The notes under the pieces are model-generated. The model saw only the letters and a list, made by a program, of their open reading frames with translations. It did no database searches and was not told where the DNA came from. From Nitrospirota bacterium (GTDB lineage: Bacteria > Nitrospirota > Nitrospiria > Nitrospirales > Nitrospiraceae), in assembly GCA_040755395.1 (NCBI GenBank), contig JBFMAX010000002.1, positions 402,782-466,781 of the forward strand: a DNA stretch of 64,000 nt, read 5' to 3'. Within the stretch, counting starts at the first letter, position 1. Every line of letters begins with the position of its first letter. The translations under genes were made by a program, and so were the position numbers. Positions 52,463 to 60,895 of the stretch are shown here, in pieces.

Positions 52463-53877
52463 GCGCTGTGGCTCAGTTTGACCTCCTCGTGATCGGCAGC
52501 GGACCGGCCGGCCAAAAGGCAGCGATACAAGGGGCCAAGGCCGGTCAGCGCGTGGCCATGATCGAACGCGAGCCGGGCATCGGCGGGGCTTGTGTCTATC
52601 GAGGGACGATTCCCAGCAAGACCCTCCGTGAGACTGCCTTGCAATTGGAGCGGCTGAAACGATCGGCGGCGGTGTTTGAATTCCGGCTGCGACAAGACGC
52701 GGCGGTGTCAGTCCTGATGCACCGCATGGATGAGGTGGTCAAGGCACACGCCGCCTATATGAGCGAACAACTCGCCCGAAACGGCGTGTCCCGCTTCCAC
52801 GGGCGCGCGCGATTCTTGTCGGACCGGCTTGTGGAGATGCTGTCGGTGGACGGCGCCAAGCAGCGATTCACCGCCGAGACGATCGTGATCGCCACCGGTT
52901 CGCGGCCTCGTGCCCCGCGGGACATCGTCATCGATCATGAGAACATTCTCGACAGCGACTCGATTCTCTCGATGATCTATTTGCCTCGAACGCTGACCGT
53001 TCTGGGCGGAGGCGTCGTCGCGTCGGAGTATGCGTCGATCTTCAGCCTCCTGGGTGTGGAGGTGACCATGATCGATCGGGCCGAGCGCCCTGTGCAATTT
53101 CTCGATCGGGAAATCGTCGGGAAATTTGTACAGAGCTTTGAAAGGCAAGGCGGGCGTTATTGTGGGCGGCAGACAGTGACCGACGTCCGATGGGACGGCG
53201 TCTCGCAAGTGGTCACGACATTGGCTGACGGCCGGAGGATCACGAGCGACAAGCTGTTGGTCGCGCTGGGACGGCAGCCGAACCTGGAAGACCTCAATCT
53301 GCGGGCCGCCGGACTCGCGCTGACCGAAAAGGGTACCCTGGCTGTCAATGCCTATTGCCAGACGGTGGTACCACACATTTATGCTGTGGGCGACGCGATT
53401 GGACCGCCAGGCCTCGCTTCCTGCGCGATGGAACAGGGCCGGCGCGCGGTCTGCCATGCCCTGGGCCTACCGGTCAGCAGCATGCCGGAGACCATTCCTC
53501 TCGGCGTTTACACGATTCCGGAAATGGCCAGCGTGGGGCTGGACGAAGCTGCCGCGACCAAACAGCATGGCGCGCCGATGGTGGGTCGAGCACGATTCGA
53601 CGAAGTCGCACGCGGTCAGATATCTGGCATCTGCGACGGGTTACTGAAGATCGTCGCCGATCCCGCAGGCGAGCGCCTACTGGGCGTGCAGATCGTCGGG
53701 GAAGGCGCGACCGAACTGATCCATCTCGGCCAAATGGCCTTGCAGAACGGCACTAAGATCGACGCCTTCGTCGAGAGCATCTTCAATTTCCCGACATTAG
53801 CCGAAGCGTACCGCGTAGCTGCCCTCGACATCATGGGGCAACGCTGCAAGCGGGCGGGGCAGGCTCTTCAGACGTAA
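52459..53877 (+). CDS. sthA: Soluble pyridine nucleotide transhydrogenase-like flavoprotein
   Basis: 472 residues of the class I pyridine-nucleotide disulfide reductase family: FAD motif GSGPAGQKAAIQGA, then GGACVYRGTIPSKTLRETAL, an NAD(P) motif (LTVLGGGVVASEYASIFSLL) and C-terminal dimer domain with GEGATELIHLGQMAL. At the redox site only C45 remains and the partner Cys position is Thr (T50), as in SthA, which moves hydride between NADPH and NAD+ without disulfide chemistry. Translationally coupled to the HDOD gene. Confidence 0.85.
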   Translation: MSAVAQFDLLVIGSGPAGQKAAIQGAKAGQRVAMIEREPGIGGACVYRGTIPSKTLRETALQLERLKRSAAVFEFRLRQDAAVSVLMHRMDEVVKAHAAYMSEQLARNGVSRFHGRARFLSDRLVEMLSVDGAKQRFTAETIVIATGSRPRAPRDIVIDHENILDSDSILSMIYLPRTLTVLGGGVVASEYASIFSLLGVEVTMIDRAERPVQFLDREIVGKFVQSFERQGGRYCGRQTVTDVRWDGVSQVVTTLADGRRITSDKLLVALGRQPNLEDLNLRAAGLALTEKGTLAVNAYCQTVVPHIYAVGDAIGPPGLASCAMEQGRRAVCHALGLPVSSMPETIPLGVYTIPEMASVGLDEAAATKQHGAPMVGRARFDEVARGQISGICDGLLKIVADPAGERLLGVQIVGEGATELIHLGQMALQNGTKIDAFVESIFNFPTLAEAYRVAALDIMGQRCKRAGQALQT

Positions 53878-54011
53878 AGGTTTTGACTGCCCTGGTTCCC
53901 GTATGCCTTAAGACCTCAATTCTCGTCCCTGCCTGTGGTGTTTGACTCCCCCATCGGTCTTGGGATACCCTCCTCGCCAGCTTGGGTGATTAACTTCACC
54001 ATCTACGCCAG

Positions 54012-55718
54012 ATGATTTCCATGAATCGGGCGCAGCGAAGGAGACTCGAAAAACTCCAAGGGAAGCCGGGTCCTTCGCGGGACAGTTTCGCTGTCGCCAC
54101 GCTGCTGGACGAAGCTAAGTCCCACCACCAGGCCGGGCGTTTGCAGGAAGCCGAGCATGCCTATCGGCTCGTTCTCCAGATGAGCCCCGAACACCCGGAA
54201 GCGCTGCATGCCCTGGGTCTTCTCGCTTACCGTGTGGGCAAGCTCGACCTAGCAGGCGAGCTGCTGGGCCGCGCGGTTCAGCAACATCACGACCATCCGC
54301 TGTATTGCTTCAATTTCGGCGTCGTGCTGCAACGGGCCGGGCGGTTCGAAGAAGCCATCTCGGCCTATCAGCGCGCCATTTCCGCAAAGCCCGAGTACGT
54401 CGAGGCTCTGACCAACTTGGGCAATGTCTACAAAGAGCTCGGCCAACTCGCCCGAGCCGAGCAAGCGTATCGGAAAGCGCTACGCGTCAATCCGAGCTAC
54501 GCGGACGCGTACAATAATCTTGGCGCGGTCCTCAAAGAGCAAGGCCTGGTGGATCAGGCCATTGACGCCTATCGGCAAGCTCTCGCAGTCAAGCCGGGAC
54601 ACGTGGAGGCCTACAACAACCTGGGCTTGGCGTTGATGGAGCGGGGCGAGTGGGAGAAAGCCGCGGCGGCGTTCGAACAGGCGCTCCGGTCGATGCCGGG
54701 CTATGTCAAGGCGACGTACAACCTCGGCATCGTGTCCATCTGGAGAGGGCAATTCGACCGGGCCCTGTCTTGTCTCGACGAGTCCGCCCGGGTGAAACAG
54801 GATCATGGGCGTCGCGTGACGGAGATCCTGGTTTCCAAGTCCCGGCTCAGACATGATGCGGAGCAGATTCAGTATCTGTTCAAGCTAGGCATTCTAGGGC
54901 ACGATCATGCGGTCTACCGCGACGCCCTGAGGCGGCTGGATCAACAGGCTCGCGAGAGCGCCTCAACGGCAACCCGCATCCGCCTCGATCAACGGGACCT
55001 GGACCTCGTGGCACCGTCGTTCAACCGGGTGCTCCACCGCGCGGCCTGCGAACGGCTGCCAGGCGGCGCGGTGAACCCCGATCTGGATGTCGAGGCCATC
55101 GAAGCCCGCTACAACGCCAAACGGCCGGAGATCATCTACATCGATGATCTGCTCACCGGCGAGGCGCTGACCGCCATGCGCCGGTTTTGCCTGGAATCGA
55201 CGATCTGGAAGAAAGATTACGAAAACGGCTACCTCGGCGCGTTTCTGGGCGACGGCTTTGCGACGCCGCTGCTCCTGCAGATCGCCGAAGAACTGCGGCT
55301 CAAGTTTCCGGGCATTTTCAAGCAGCACCGGCTCACCCAGGCCTGGGCGTTCAAATACGACAGCCGGCGGCGGGGGCTCAACGTGCACGCCGACGCGGCC
55401 GCCGTCAACGTGAACTTCTGGATCACACCGGACGAAGCCAACCTGGATCCCGAGACCGGGGGGCTGGTGGTGTGGGACAAAGAAGCGCCCCGCGACTGGA
55501 ACTTCAGGGAATACAACAACGACAGGAACCGGCAGAAGATTTTCGATTGGCTCGCGAGCGCCGGTGCCAAAGCGGTGCGGATTCCCTACCGCGCGAACCG
55601 GGCCGTCGTCTTCAACTCCGACCTCTTCCACGAGACAGACCGGTTCTCCTTCAAAGACGAGTACGCAAGCCGCCGAATCAACATCACGCTTCTGTACGGC
55701 CACCGGCTGAACGCCTAA
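54012..55718 (+). CDS. TPR protein with C-terminal 2-oxoglutarate/Fe(II) oxygenase domain
   Basis: 568 residues. Residues about 40-280 carry six or so TPR units (NPSYADAYNNLGAVLKEQGL and KPGHVEAYNNLGLALMERGE are clear). The C-terminal domain has the Fe-binding His-x-Asp in LNVHADAAAVNVNFW, the distal His in VFNSDLFHETDRF and the 2OG-binding Arg in SRRINITLLYG. These suggest a dioxygenase of the prolyl-hydroxylase-like or halogenase-related group acting on a protein or small molecule held by the TPRs. Start at 54012 or the second ATG at 54021. The substrate is unknown. Confidence 0.82.
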   Translation: MISMNRAQRRRLEKLQGKPGPSRDSFAVATLLDEAKSHHQAGRLQEAEHAYRLVLQMSPEHPEALHALGLLAYRVGKLDLAGELLGRAVQQHHDHPLYCFNFGVVLQRAGRFEEAISAYQRAISAKPEYVEALTNLGNVYKELGQLARAEQAYRKALRVNPSYADAYNNLGAVLKEQGLVDQAIDAYRQALAVKPGHVEAYNNLGLALMERGEWEKAAAAFEQALRSMPGYVKATYNLGIVSIWRGQFDRALSCLDESARVKQDHGRRVTEILVSKSRLRHDAEQIQYLFKLGILGHDHAVYRDALRRLDQQARESASTATRIRLDQRDLDLVAPSFNRVLHRAACERLPGGAVNPDLDVEAIEARYNAKRPEIIYIDDLLTGEALTAMRRFCLESTIWKKDYENGYLGAFLGDGFATPLLLQIAEELRLKFPGIFKQHRLTQAWAFKYDSRRRGLNVHADAAAVNVNFWITPDEANLDPETGGLVVWDKEAPRDWNFREYNNDRNRQKIFDWLASAGAKAVRIPYRANRAVVFNSDLFHETDRFSFKDEYASRRINITLLYGHRLNA

Positions 55719-55768
55719 TGACGCAAGGACATGACGAAAGAGAGCGCCGGAAAGCAGAGAGCCTTCGG

Positions 55769-56413
55769 TTACGAAGGCCCTCCGCTTCCTTCCTTGGCGA
55801 GCTGAATCGTGACTTCCAACCCGGTGGGGGGATCCTTCAACCTCACGGACATCCCGTCGATTGATGCGACAAGAAACGCTCCATCCAGCGTATCTCCCAA
55901 CCTGATGATGTAGATCTCGCGATCTTTCCCAATAAACGCGCGCCGCTCCCCATCCCGTGTCAGATATCCGAAATACCGATACTGCGCCAGTCGTTCGCGC
56001 AAGTGCTTGCGCTTCTGTTCCTCTCGTTCCCGGGCCTGTTGGGCCGCGAGCTCCTCCGGCGAGGGTGGCGGAGGAGTGACGGGCTTCGGCGTTGGCTGGG
56101 AGACGGCCGCGGCTGGTGGCGTCGATAGCGTTGCCCGCGCCACGGCTGAACGAGAAATCGGTGCTGCCGGCGGTTCGTAGGGTGCAAAGATGTTTCTCTT
56201 GGGCACGATCGGGGCTTGATGAGCCTTGGTCCGGATCGGTTTGACGATCACTTGCCCATTCGCCGCCGACCGGGTCGGCGCCACGGGTTGACCCGATGTG
56301 AACCTCAACGGCACCTGCTGCGGGTCTTCCGCAGTCATCCAGCGCATGGTGATCAGGGCGACCCAGGCCACGCCCAACGCCACGAGGGCTTGCCATTTCC
56401 TTTGCTCCGTCAT
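55769..56413 (-). CDS. PilP/GspC-like pilus or secretion assembly protein
   Basis: 214 residues. One N-terminal membrane helix (WQALVALGVAWVALITMRWM), a long Pro/Ala-rich periplasmic linker with PTPKPVTPPPPSPEELAAQQ, then a small beta domain (YFGYLTRDGERRAFIGKDRE, LGDTLDGAFLVASIDGMSVR) of the PilP/GspC homology-region kind. Last gene of the pilus-assembly group transcribed on the minus strand; its start overlaps the pilO-like stop. Confidence 0.75.
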   Translation of the reverse strand: MTEQRKWQALVALGVAWVALITMRWMTAEDPQQVPLRFTSGQPVAPTRSAANGQVIVKPIRTKAHQAPIVPKRNIFAPYEPPAAPISRSAVARATLSTPPAAAVSQPTPKPVTPPPPSPEELAAQQAREREEQKRKHLRERLAQYRYFGYLTRDGERRAFIGKDREIYIIRLGDTLDGAFLVASIDGMSVRLKDPPTGLEVTIQLAKEGSGGPS

Positions 56414-57009
56414 GACATTCCTGCCGTGGACACCTGCGGCCGCAAGAAAGTCGCCACGCGGACGTTGAAGACCACCAGCGTCGAGGCAGACCGCTCGGAC
56501 TTCGAGGCCCTGGTCGCGTCGAGGCTTTCAATGACTAAGTAGGGATCGGTCGTTTCCAGTCGATGAATGAAGCGATAAATCGCGGCATAGTCCCCGGTTG
56601 CCTTGAAGGAGAGCGAGGCTTTGACCGGCAAGCCCTCCTCGCCTTTCTGCGACGCATATGTCATGCCGGGAATCGACACCTGTTCCGCTCGCCCGAGTTC
56701 CGAGATTGCCATCGCCAGCGCGGCGAACTGATGTTGTGTCGGCAGCACCAGCCAGACGTTCTCCAATTCTCGTTGCGCAGTCCGTATCTGTTCTTGCGTC
56801 TTGCGTGCAGCTTGGAGCTTGACCTGGTCCTGCTTGCCTGCGTGATAGGCCGCCTCTGCCCGAGCCAATCGTTCTTCAGCCGGGGCGAGCCAAAGCGAAG
56901 AGATGCCCGCGCTCATCCCAAGAGAAAGCACCGTCACGAGCGCCAACGAAACTAACGCCCATTGAGCCGGCCGCGAGACCGAAGGCACCGTCAGACCGAA
57001 TAGCGCCAT
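56410..57009 (-). CDS. PilO-like inner-membrane assembly protein
   Basis: 199 residues. Membrane helix (WALVSLALVTVLSLGMSAGI), a coiled coil (ERLARAEAAYHAGKQDQVKL) and a C-terminal ferredoxin-like domain (GLPVKASLSFKATGDYAAIY, RFIHRLETTDPYLVIESLDA), the PilO/GspM-like arrangement. The ATG at 57009 was chosen because an upstream extension is basic and low-complexity. The gene lies between pilN-like and pilP-like genes. Confidence 0.78.
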   Translation of the reverse strand: MALFGLTVPSVSRPAQWALVSLALVTVLSLGMSAGISSLWLAPAEERLARAEAAYHAGKQDQVKLQAARKTQEQIRTAQRELENVWLVLPTQHQFAALAMAISELGRAEQVSIPGMTYASQKGEEGLPVKASLSFKATGDYAAIYRFIHRLETTDPYLVIESLDATRASKSERSASTLVVFNVRVATFLRPQVSTAGMS

Positions 57010-57022
57010 TTGCGATCTTTCT

Positions 57023-57700
57023 TTAGAATGCCGGTCGATAGACGACCGTGAGATTGAATTCCACACCCTCCGATCCCGACGTGCGGGCATGCCCCGTCGA
57101 GCCCTCTCGCTTCTTCTGCACATGATGGTCAGCCAGCGTTGCATTCCGAAATGCGCCGTGACTCTGCAGGCGATCCACCAGCGCCGTGAGATCCCGGAGC
57201 GTCGGCGCCGTCCCATGTAGCGCCACCGTGGACTCCTGAAAATTCAGTCGAACGGAACTGACGGACACCCGTGGCGGCAGAGCCTCTTCGAGATCGCTCA
57301 ACAGCCTGGCCCACGAGAAGGCGCGCTTGTCGGCCAACTGATTGGCAAACGTCACCTCCCGGGTGATCTTGGCGATCTGCTGTGGCGAGAGCGTCAGCCT
57401 GTCTTGTTGCATCCGCTCGGCAAACCGGCGATTCAGTTCCTTGGTCCGTTCGGCCGCCGTTTCATAGCGGACGGCCGCTTCTTCGATGGTCCGACTCTCC
57501 CACCACCACCAGCCGGCGGTTGTCAGCGAGCCCAGGATGACGACGGCCAGCACGTCTTGAAGACCTTTCACTATTGTGATGTCTGGAGAGATCAAGGAAA
57601 TGTGCAGTCGGGGGAGCGAGGCGGACCGGGACGGTGCTCGCCACACAGAGGACGACACTCGCGCGGAGAACCATCTGATTATCGGGACGCGTGCCTTCAC
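57023..57700 (-). CDS. PilN-like inner-membrane assembly protein
   Basis: 225 residues starting with GTG. Membrane helix (LQDVLAVVILGSLTTAGWWW), a coiled coil, and a periplasmic domain (LLSDLEEALPPRVSVSSVRL, LRDLTALVDRLQSHGAFRNA) of the PilN/GspL fimbrial-assembly fold. The N-terminal 40 residues are unusual for PilN, so a downstream start is possible. Seven bases separate it from the pilM-like gene. Confidence 0.78.
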   Translation of the reverse strand: MKARVPIIRWFSARVSSSVWRAPSRSASLPRLHISLISPDITIVKGLQDVLAVVILGSLTTAGWWWWESRTIEEAAVRYETAAERTKELNRRFAERMQQDRLTLSPQQIAKITREVTFANQLADKRAFSWARLLSDLEEALPPRVSVSSVRLNFQESTVALHGTAPTLRDLTALVDRLQSHGAFRNATLADHHVQKKREGSTGHARTSGSEGVEFNLTVVYRPAF

Positions 57701-57707
57701 CGAGCCC

Positions 57708-58676
57708 TCACATCGCCATGACGCTTGCTAAGGCCGACCACCCGGCGCTCGACAGTACTGATGGGAGGCCGCGGATCGCTAACGCTTGCCGGTCCGGGTG
57801 CACGACGTCGACCCAGCGAACCGGGTCGAGGACCGGTTTGGCCGCCGGTGATTCGGTTGCTGGCCCCTCCGTCCCGTCCAGCAAAAACAATGGCGTCGTG
57901 CCGGCGTCGGTTCCCTCGCTCGGTCTGGGATACTGGTCCTCGTAGAACTGGACGGTGCCGATCAATGCCGCAGCCAGATCCGCCGTCGCGCAGCGAGTCG
58001 GTTTGAGCCGGAGGAACACCGGTCGGGCGCCGCGCACGGCGAGAAATGCCACGTGCTCATAGCTTCGATGAACGAAAAACAGCTCCTCGGCGGGCGTCAT
58101 TACGGAACGCCAGAGATCAAACAGTTGGAGCGTAGCGAAGCCCACCGACACCGGCAGCAATCCCGCTGCCGCGCAGACCTGTTCATACTGAGCCAGAATG
58201 TCCGGCCGGATAGCGGCGACAAGCACCCGGTGGCCCCCGGCCCCCGGCACTCGTGCCCCGGCGCGCGATCCGGGGCCGCCAAAGACCCGATAGGCAAGCC
58301 GCAGGGTTGCAGCCGACGCGTTGAGTTCCTTCTGGAGCCGCCAACGGAGGAGGGCCTCCCGGTCGGCCTTCGCCGGGGGCAAGGTCTCAAACTCGCAGAG
58401 GATGATCTGGGCGCAGCGATCAGGCAGACTCACGGCCACCGGCGCCACGCCGGCCGACCCCTTCAGCATCCGCACTTCATGCGCGACCACCTCCGGGTCT
58501 GCCATATTGAGTTCGCTCGCCGAGGGTCGCAGCAGGCCCGGCAGGAGAGGCCGATCGCTGATCCGACGGACCCTCGGTTTCGCGAACCACGGCCGCCGAA
58601 TCTCAACGACGCTCAATGCTTCCGCGGAAAAGCTCAGGCCCAACCGCGGCCGGTGGACGGGAAACAACGCCAACAT
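57708..58676 (-). CDS. PilM-like actin-fold assembly protein
   Basis: 322 residues with features of the PilM/GspL cytoplasmic ATPase-like domain: LSFSAEALSVVEIRRPWFA, VAHEVRMLKGSAGVAPVAVS, LPPAKADREALLRWRLQKEL, PVSVGFATLQLFDLWRSVM and a C-terminal WSALASVMAM. PilM docks on PilN to organise the pilus machine at the inner membrane. Six bases upstream of it is the PilB stop. Confidence 0.8.
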   Translation of the reverse strand: MLALFPVHRPRLGLSFSAEALSVVEIRRPWFAKPRVRRISDRPLLPGLLRPSASELNMADPEVVAHEVRMLKGSAGVAPVAVSLPDRCAQIILCEFETLPPAKADREALLRWRLQKELNASAATLRLAYRVFGGPGSRAGARVPGAGGHRVLVAAIRPDILAQYEQVCAAAGLLPVSVGFATLQLFDLWRSVMTPAEELFFVHRSYEHVAFLAVRGARPVFLRLKPTRCATADLAAALIGTVQFYEDQYPRPSEGTDAGTTPLFLLDGTEGPATESPAAKPVLDPVRWVDVVHPDRQALAIRGLPSVLSSAGWSALASVMAM

Positions 58677-58682
58677 GGCATG

Positions 58683-60350
58683 TCACCCCACAAACGTCAT
58701 CCGATTGACTTCACTCAGGGTTGTCTCTCCCTTCAAGACCTTTTCGATGCCCGCTTCGCGCAGCGTGGTCATACCGTCCGCCAGCGCCGCTCGCCGAATC
58801 TCCGAGGTCGGTCGCCGATCCAAGATCAGTTCCTTGATGGGCTCAGTGAGCGACAGAAACTCCGTAATGCCGTGGCGGCCCCGATACCCGAGGCCGTGAC
58901 ACTCTAGACATCCTTTGCCTTCATAGATCGGTCGATCCTTGAAGAGCTGATAGTCGAAGCCGAGTTGCTTGCAGTGCGCCGGCGAGACGGTCACGGCGAT
59001 CTTGCAGGAAGGACAGATGGTCCGCACCAAGCGCTGCGCCATGATGCAGTTCAGGGACGACACGAAATTGTACGGCTCGATTCCCATGTTGACGAACCGG
59101 CCGATCACATCGAAGGCGTTGTTCGCGTGCACAGTGGTAAAGACCAAGTGCCCGGTCAGCGCCGACTGAATGGCAATCTGTGCGGTCTCGGCGTCGCGAA
59201 TCTCCCCGACCATGATCTTGTCCGGGTCATGGCGCAGAATCGACCGCAGCCCACGCGCAAACGTCAGACCTTTCTTCTCGTTCACCGGAATTTGGACCAC
59301 GTTCTTGAGCTGATATTCCACCGGGTCCTCGATCGTGATGATCTTGTCCTCTTTCTTGTTCACCTCGTTCAGCGCCGCATAGAGGGTGGTGGTCTTGCCG
59401 CTGCCGGTCGGGCCGGTGACGAGGACCATGCCATAGGAGGCCGTGATGGCCCGCCGAAATTTCTTGAGGTCGTCCGCCTTCAGTCCCAGCGCGTCCAGAT
59501 GCAGCCCCCGCTTGCCGGAGGTGAATTCCTCCTTTGCCAGAATACGGATCACGACCGACTCACCGAACGCGCTCGGCAGCACCGAGACCCTGAAGTCGAT
59601 CGTCCGTTTCTCAATCCGCAGTTTGAACCGCCCGTCCTGGGGCGTACGGCGTTCGGCGATATCCAGCTCGGACATCACTTTGATCCGGGAGACCAGGGGA
59701 TTGTGAAAGCGCAGGTCCAGCGCCTCCATCGCCAGGTACAGGACCCCATCGATGCGGTACTTCACTTCGGTGACCCCGTCGGCGGGCTCGATGTGAATAT
59801 CGCTCGCGCGTTTTTGCAGTGCGCTGAGAATGATCGTATCGACGAGGCGGACAACCGGGCTTTCGTCCTTGTTGATCCGCTCGACCGAGAGCACTTCCTC
59901 CCCTTGCTCGTTTTCATGCACCAGCACGGGGCGGAATTCGTCCTGCACGCGCGCGACCATCTGGCTGTTCCGCTCGCTCTCCTTCAGCGCTTCCAGAATC
60001 GCCGGGCGGGGCGCGACGACGACACGAAACTCGCGGCCGAGCGCGCGCTCAAGGTGATCGAGCGCCCGCAAGTCTTGTGGATCAGGTACGGCCAGCGTCA
60101 GGAGACCGTCGCGCTCTTCGAGCGGGAGAAAACAGTATTGGCGCATCCAGTCCACCGGAATCGTCGAGAACTTTTCGAAGTCCACGCGGAAATCCTGCAG
60201 CACATGAAACGGCACGGCGTATTGCTCAGCGAGCGCCTCCGCCAGAGCCGCTTCGGAAATGATTCCTTCCTCAAGCAGCCGCGCCTGTAGCGCCCGTTGC
60301 GACCCATTCCCTTCGGCAAGCAACCGTTCGACTTGCTCCGAAGAGAGCAC
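58683..60350 (-). CDS. PilB/GspE-family assembly ATPase, with a probable frameshift near its N-terminus
   Basis: 555 residues from the GTG at 60350. N-terminal GspE_N domain, then the core with Walker A GPTGSGKTTTLYAALNEV, Asp box and Walker B MVGEIRDAETAQIA, and the tetracysteine zinc motif CPSCK/CLECH. It powers extension of type IV pili or type II secretion. A better start lies upstream: ATG at 60403 with AAGGAG, reading MPTLVRRAALLDLLRAR, but in another frame. A single-base indel in GCGCGCGCGGG (about 60352-60362) would join both and restore the family N-terminus, so a frameshift or assembly error is likely. Confidence 0.88.
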   Translation of the reverse strand: MLSSEQVERLLAEGNGSQRALQARLLEEGIISEAALAEALAEQYAVPFHVLQDFRVDFEKFSTIPVDWMRQYCFLPLEERDGLLTLAVPDPQDLRALDHLERALGREFRVVVAPRPAILEALKESERNSQMVARVQDEFRPVLVHENEQGEEVLSVERINKDESPVVRLVDTIILSALQKRASDIHIEPADGVTEVKYRIDGVLYLAMEALDLRFHNPLVSRIKVMSELDIAERRTPQDGRFKLRIEKRTIDFRVSVLPSAFGESVVIRILAKEEFTSGKRGLHLDALGLKADDLKKFRRAITASYGMVLVTGPTGSGKTTTLYAALNEVNKKEDKIITIEDPVEYQLKNVVQIPVNEKKGLTFARGLRSILRHDPDKIMVGEIRDAETAQIAIQSALTGHLVFTTVHANNAFDVIGRFVNMGIEPYNFVSSLNCIMAQRLVRTICPSCKIAVTVSPAHCKQLGFDYQLFKDRPIYEGKGCLECHGLGYRGRHGITEFLSLTEPIKELILDRRPTSEIRRAALADGMTTLREAGIEKVLKGETTLSEVNRMTFVG

Positions 60351-60403
60351 ACCCGCGCGCGCAGAAGATCAAGCAAGGCAGCCCGTCGCACCAAGGTCGG
60401 CAT

Positions 60404-60895
60404 TGCTCAACTCCTTCCTAACGATCCCCTCTCTTTCACTTCTAATTGTCTCCTCCCTCTCCCCTAGCGGGAGAAGGCTAGGGTGAGGGGTAAACTCTTT
60501 TAGCTGTGCGCTGTGCAACCTGCAATCCCCTCATCCGAGGCATTCCCTCGATCGAGGGGATGCTGAACTGAAACGTTGTCCTGCACTTGCACTTGAGTCA
60601 GTCACCGAAGTCGTCTTTCTTCGATCCTCTTCACAAGCCCGCATCCCCTCAAATGGGTGATCCCCTCATTTGGGCGACTTGTGCGCGTGAACATTTTCAC
60701 TACACTCCGCCACCGTGATGCTACGTACGCCCTCTTCGTTACGCGTCACTCTTCCTTTTGCATCAACCCTCTCCCCTAGCGGGAGAGGCGACGGTGAGGG
60801 GGAGACGCTTCACGCATCACGAATCATCGGTACTTAGCCTGAAGCTATTCGCTATCGGCTATCAGCTAGTCCCTCGCGTCGAAAGGAGTCGCACC
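60404..60895. repeat. Repeat-rich intergenic region before the SpvB-like gene
   Basis: No gene. CTCTCCCCTAGCGGGAGA (60456-60474 and 60769-60787, approximately) followed by GGTGAGGGG occurs twice and resembles a widespread intergenic hairpin repeat. CATTCCCTCGATCGAGGGGA (60541-60560) is nearly palindromic. CCCCTCAAATGGG and CCCCTCATTTGGG (about 60646-60675) form a tandem pair. A candidate sigma-54 promoter for pilB is at 60514. Confidence 0.5.
60514..60529 (-). promoter_or_regulatory. Candidate sigma-54 promoter of pilB
   Basis: The minus strand reads GGGATTGCAGGTTGCA with GG-N10-GC spacing and a good -12 box, but -24 is off consensus. The predicted start is about 100 bases before the ATG at 60403. 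The palindromes upstream could be PilR-type sites. Confidence 0.4.
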
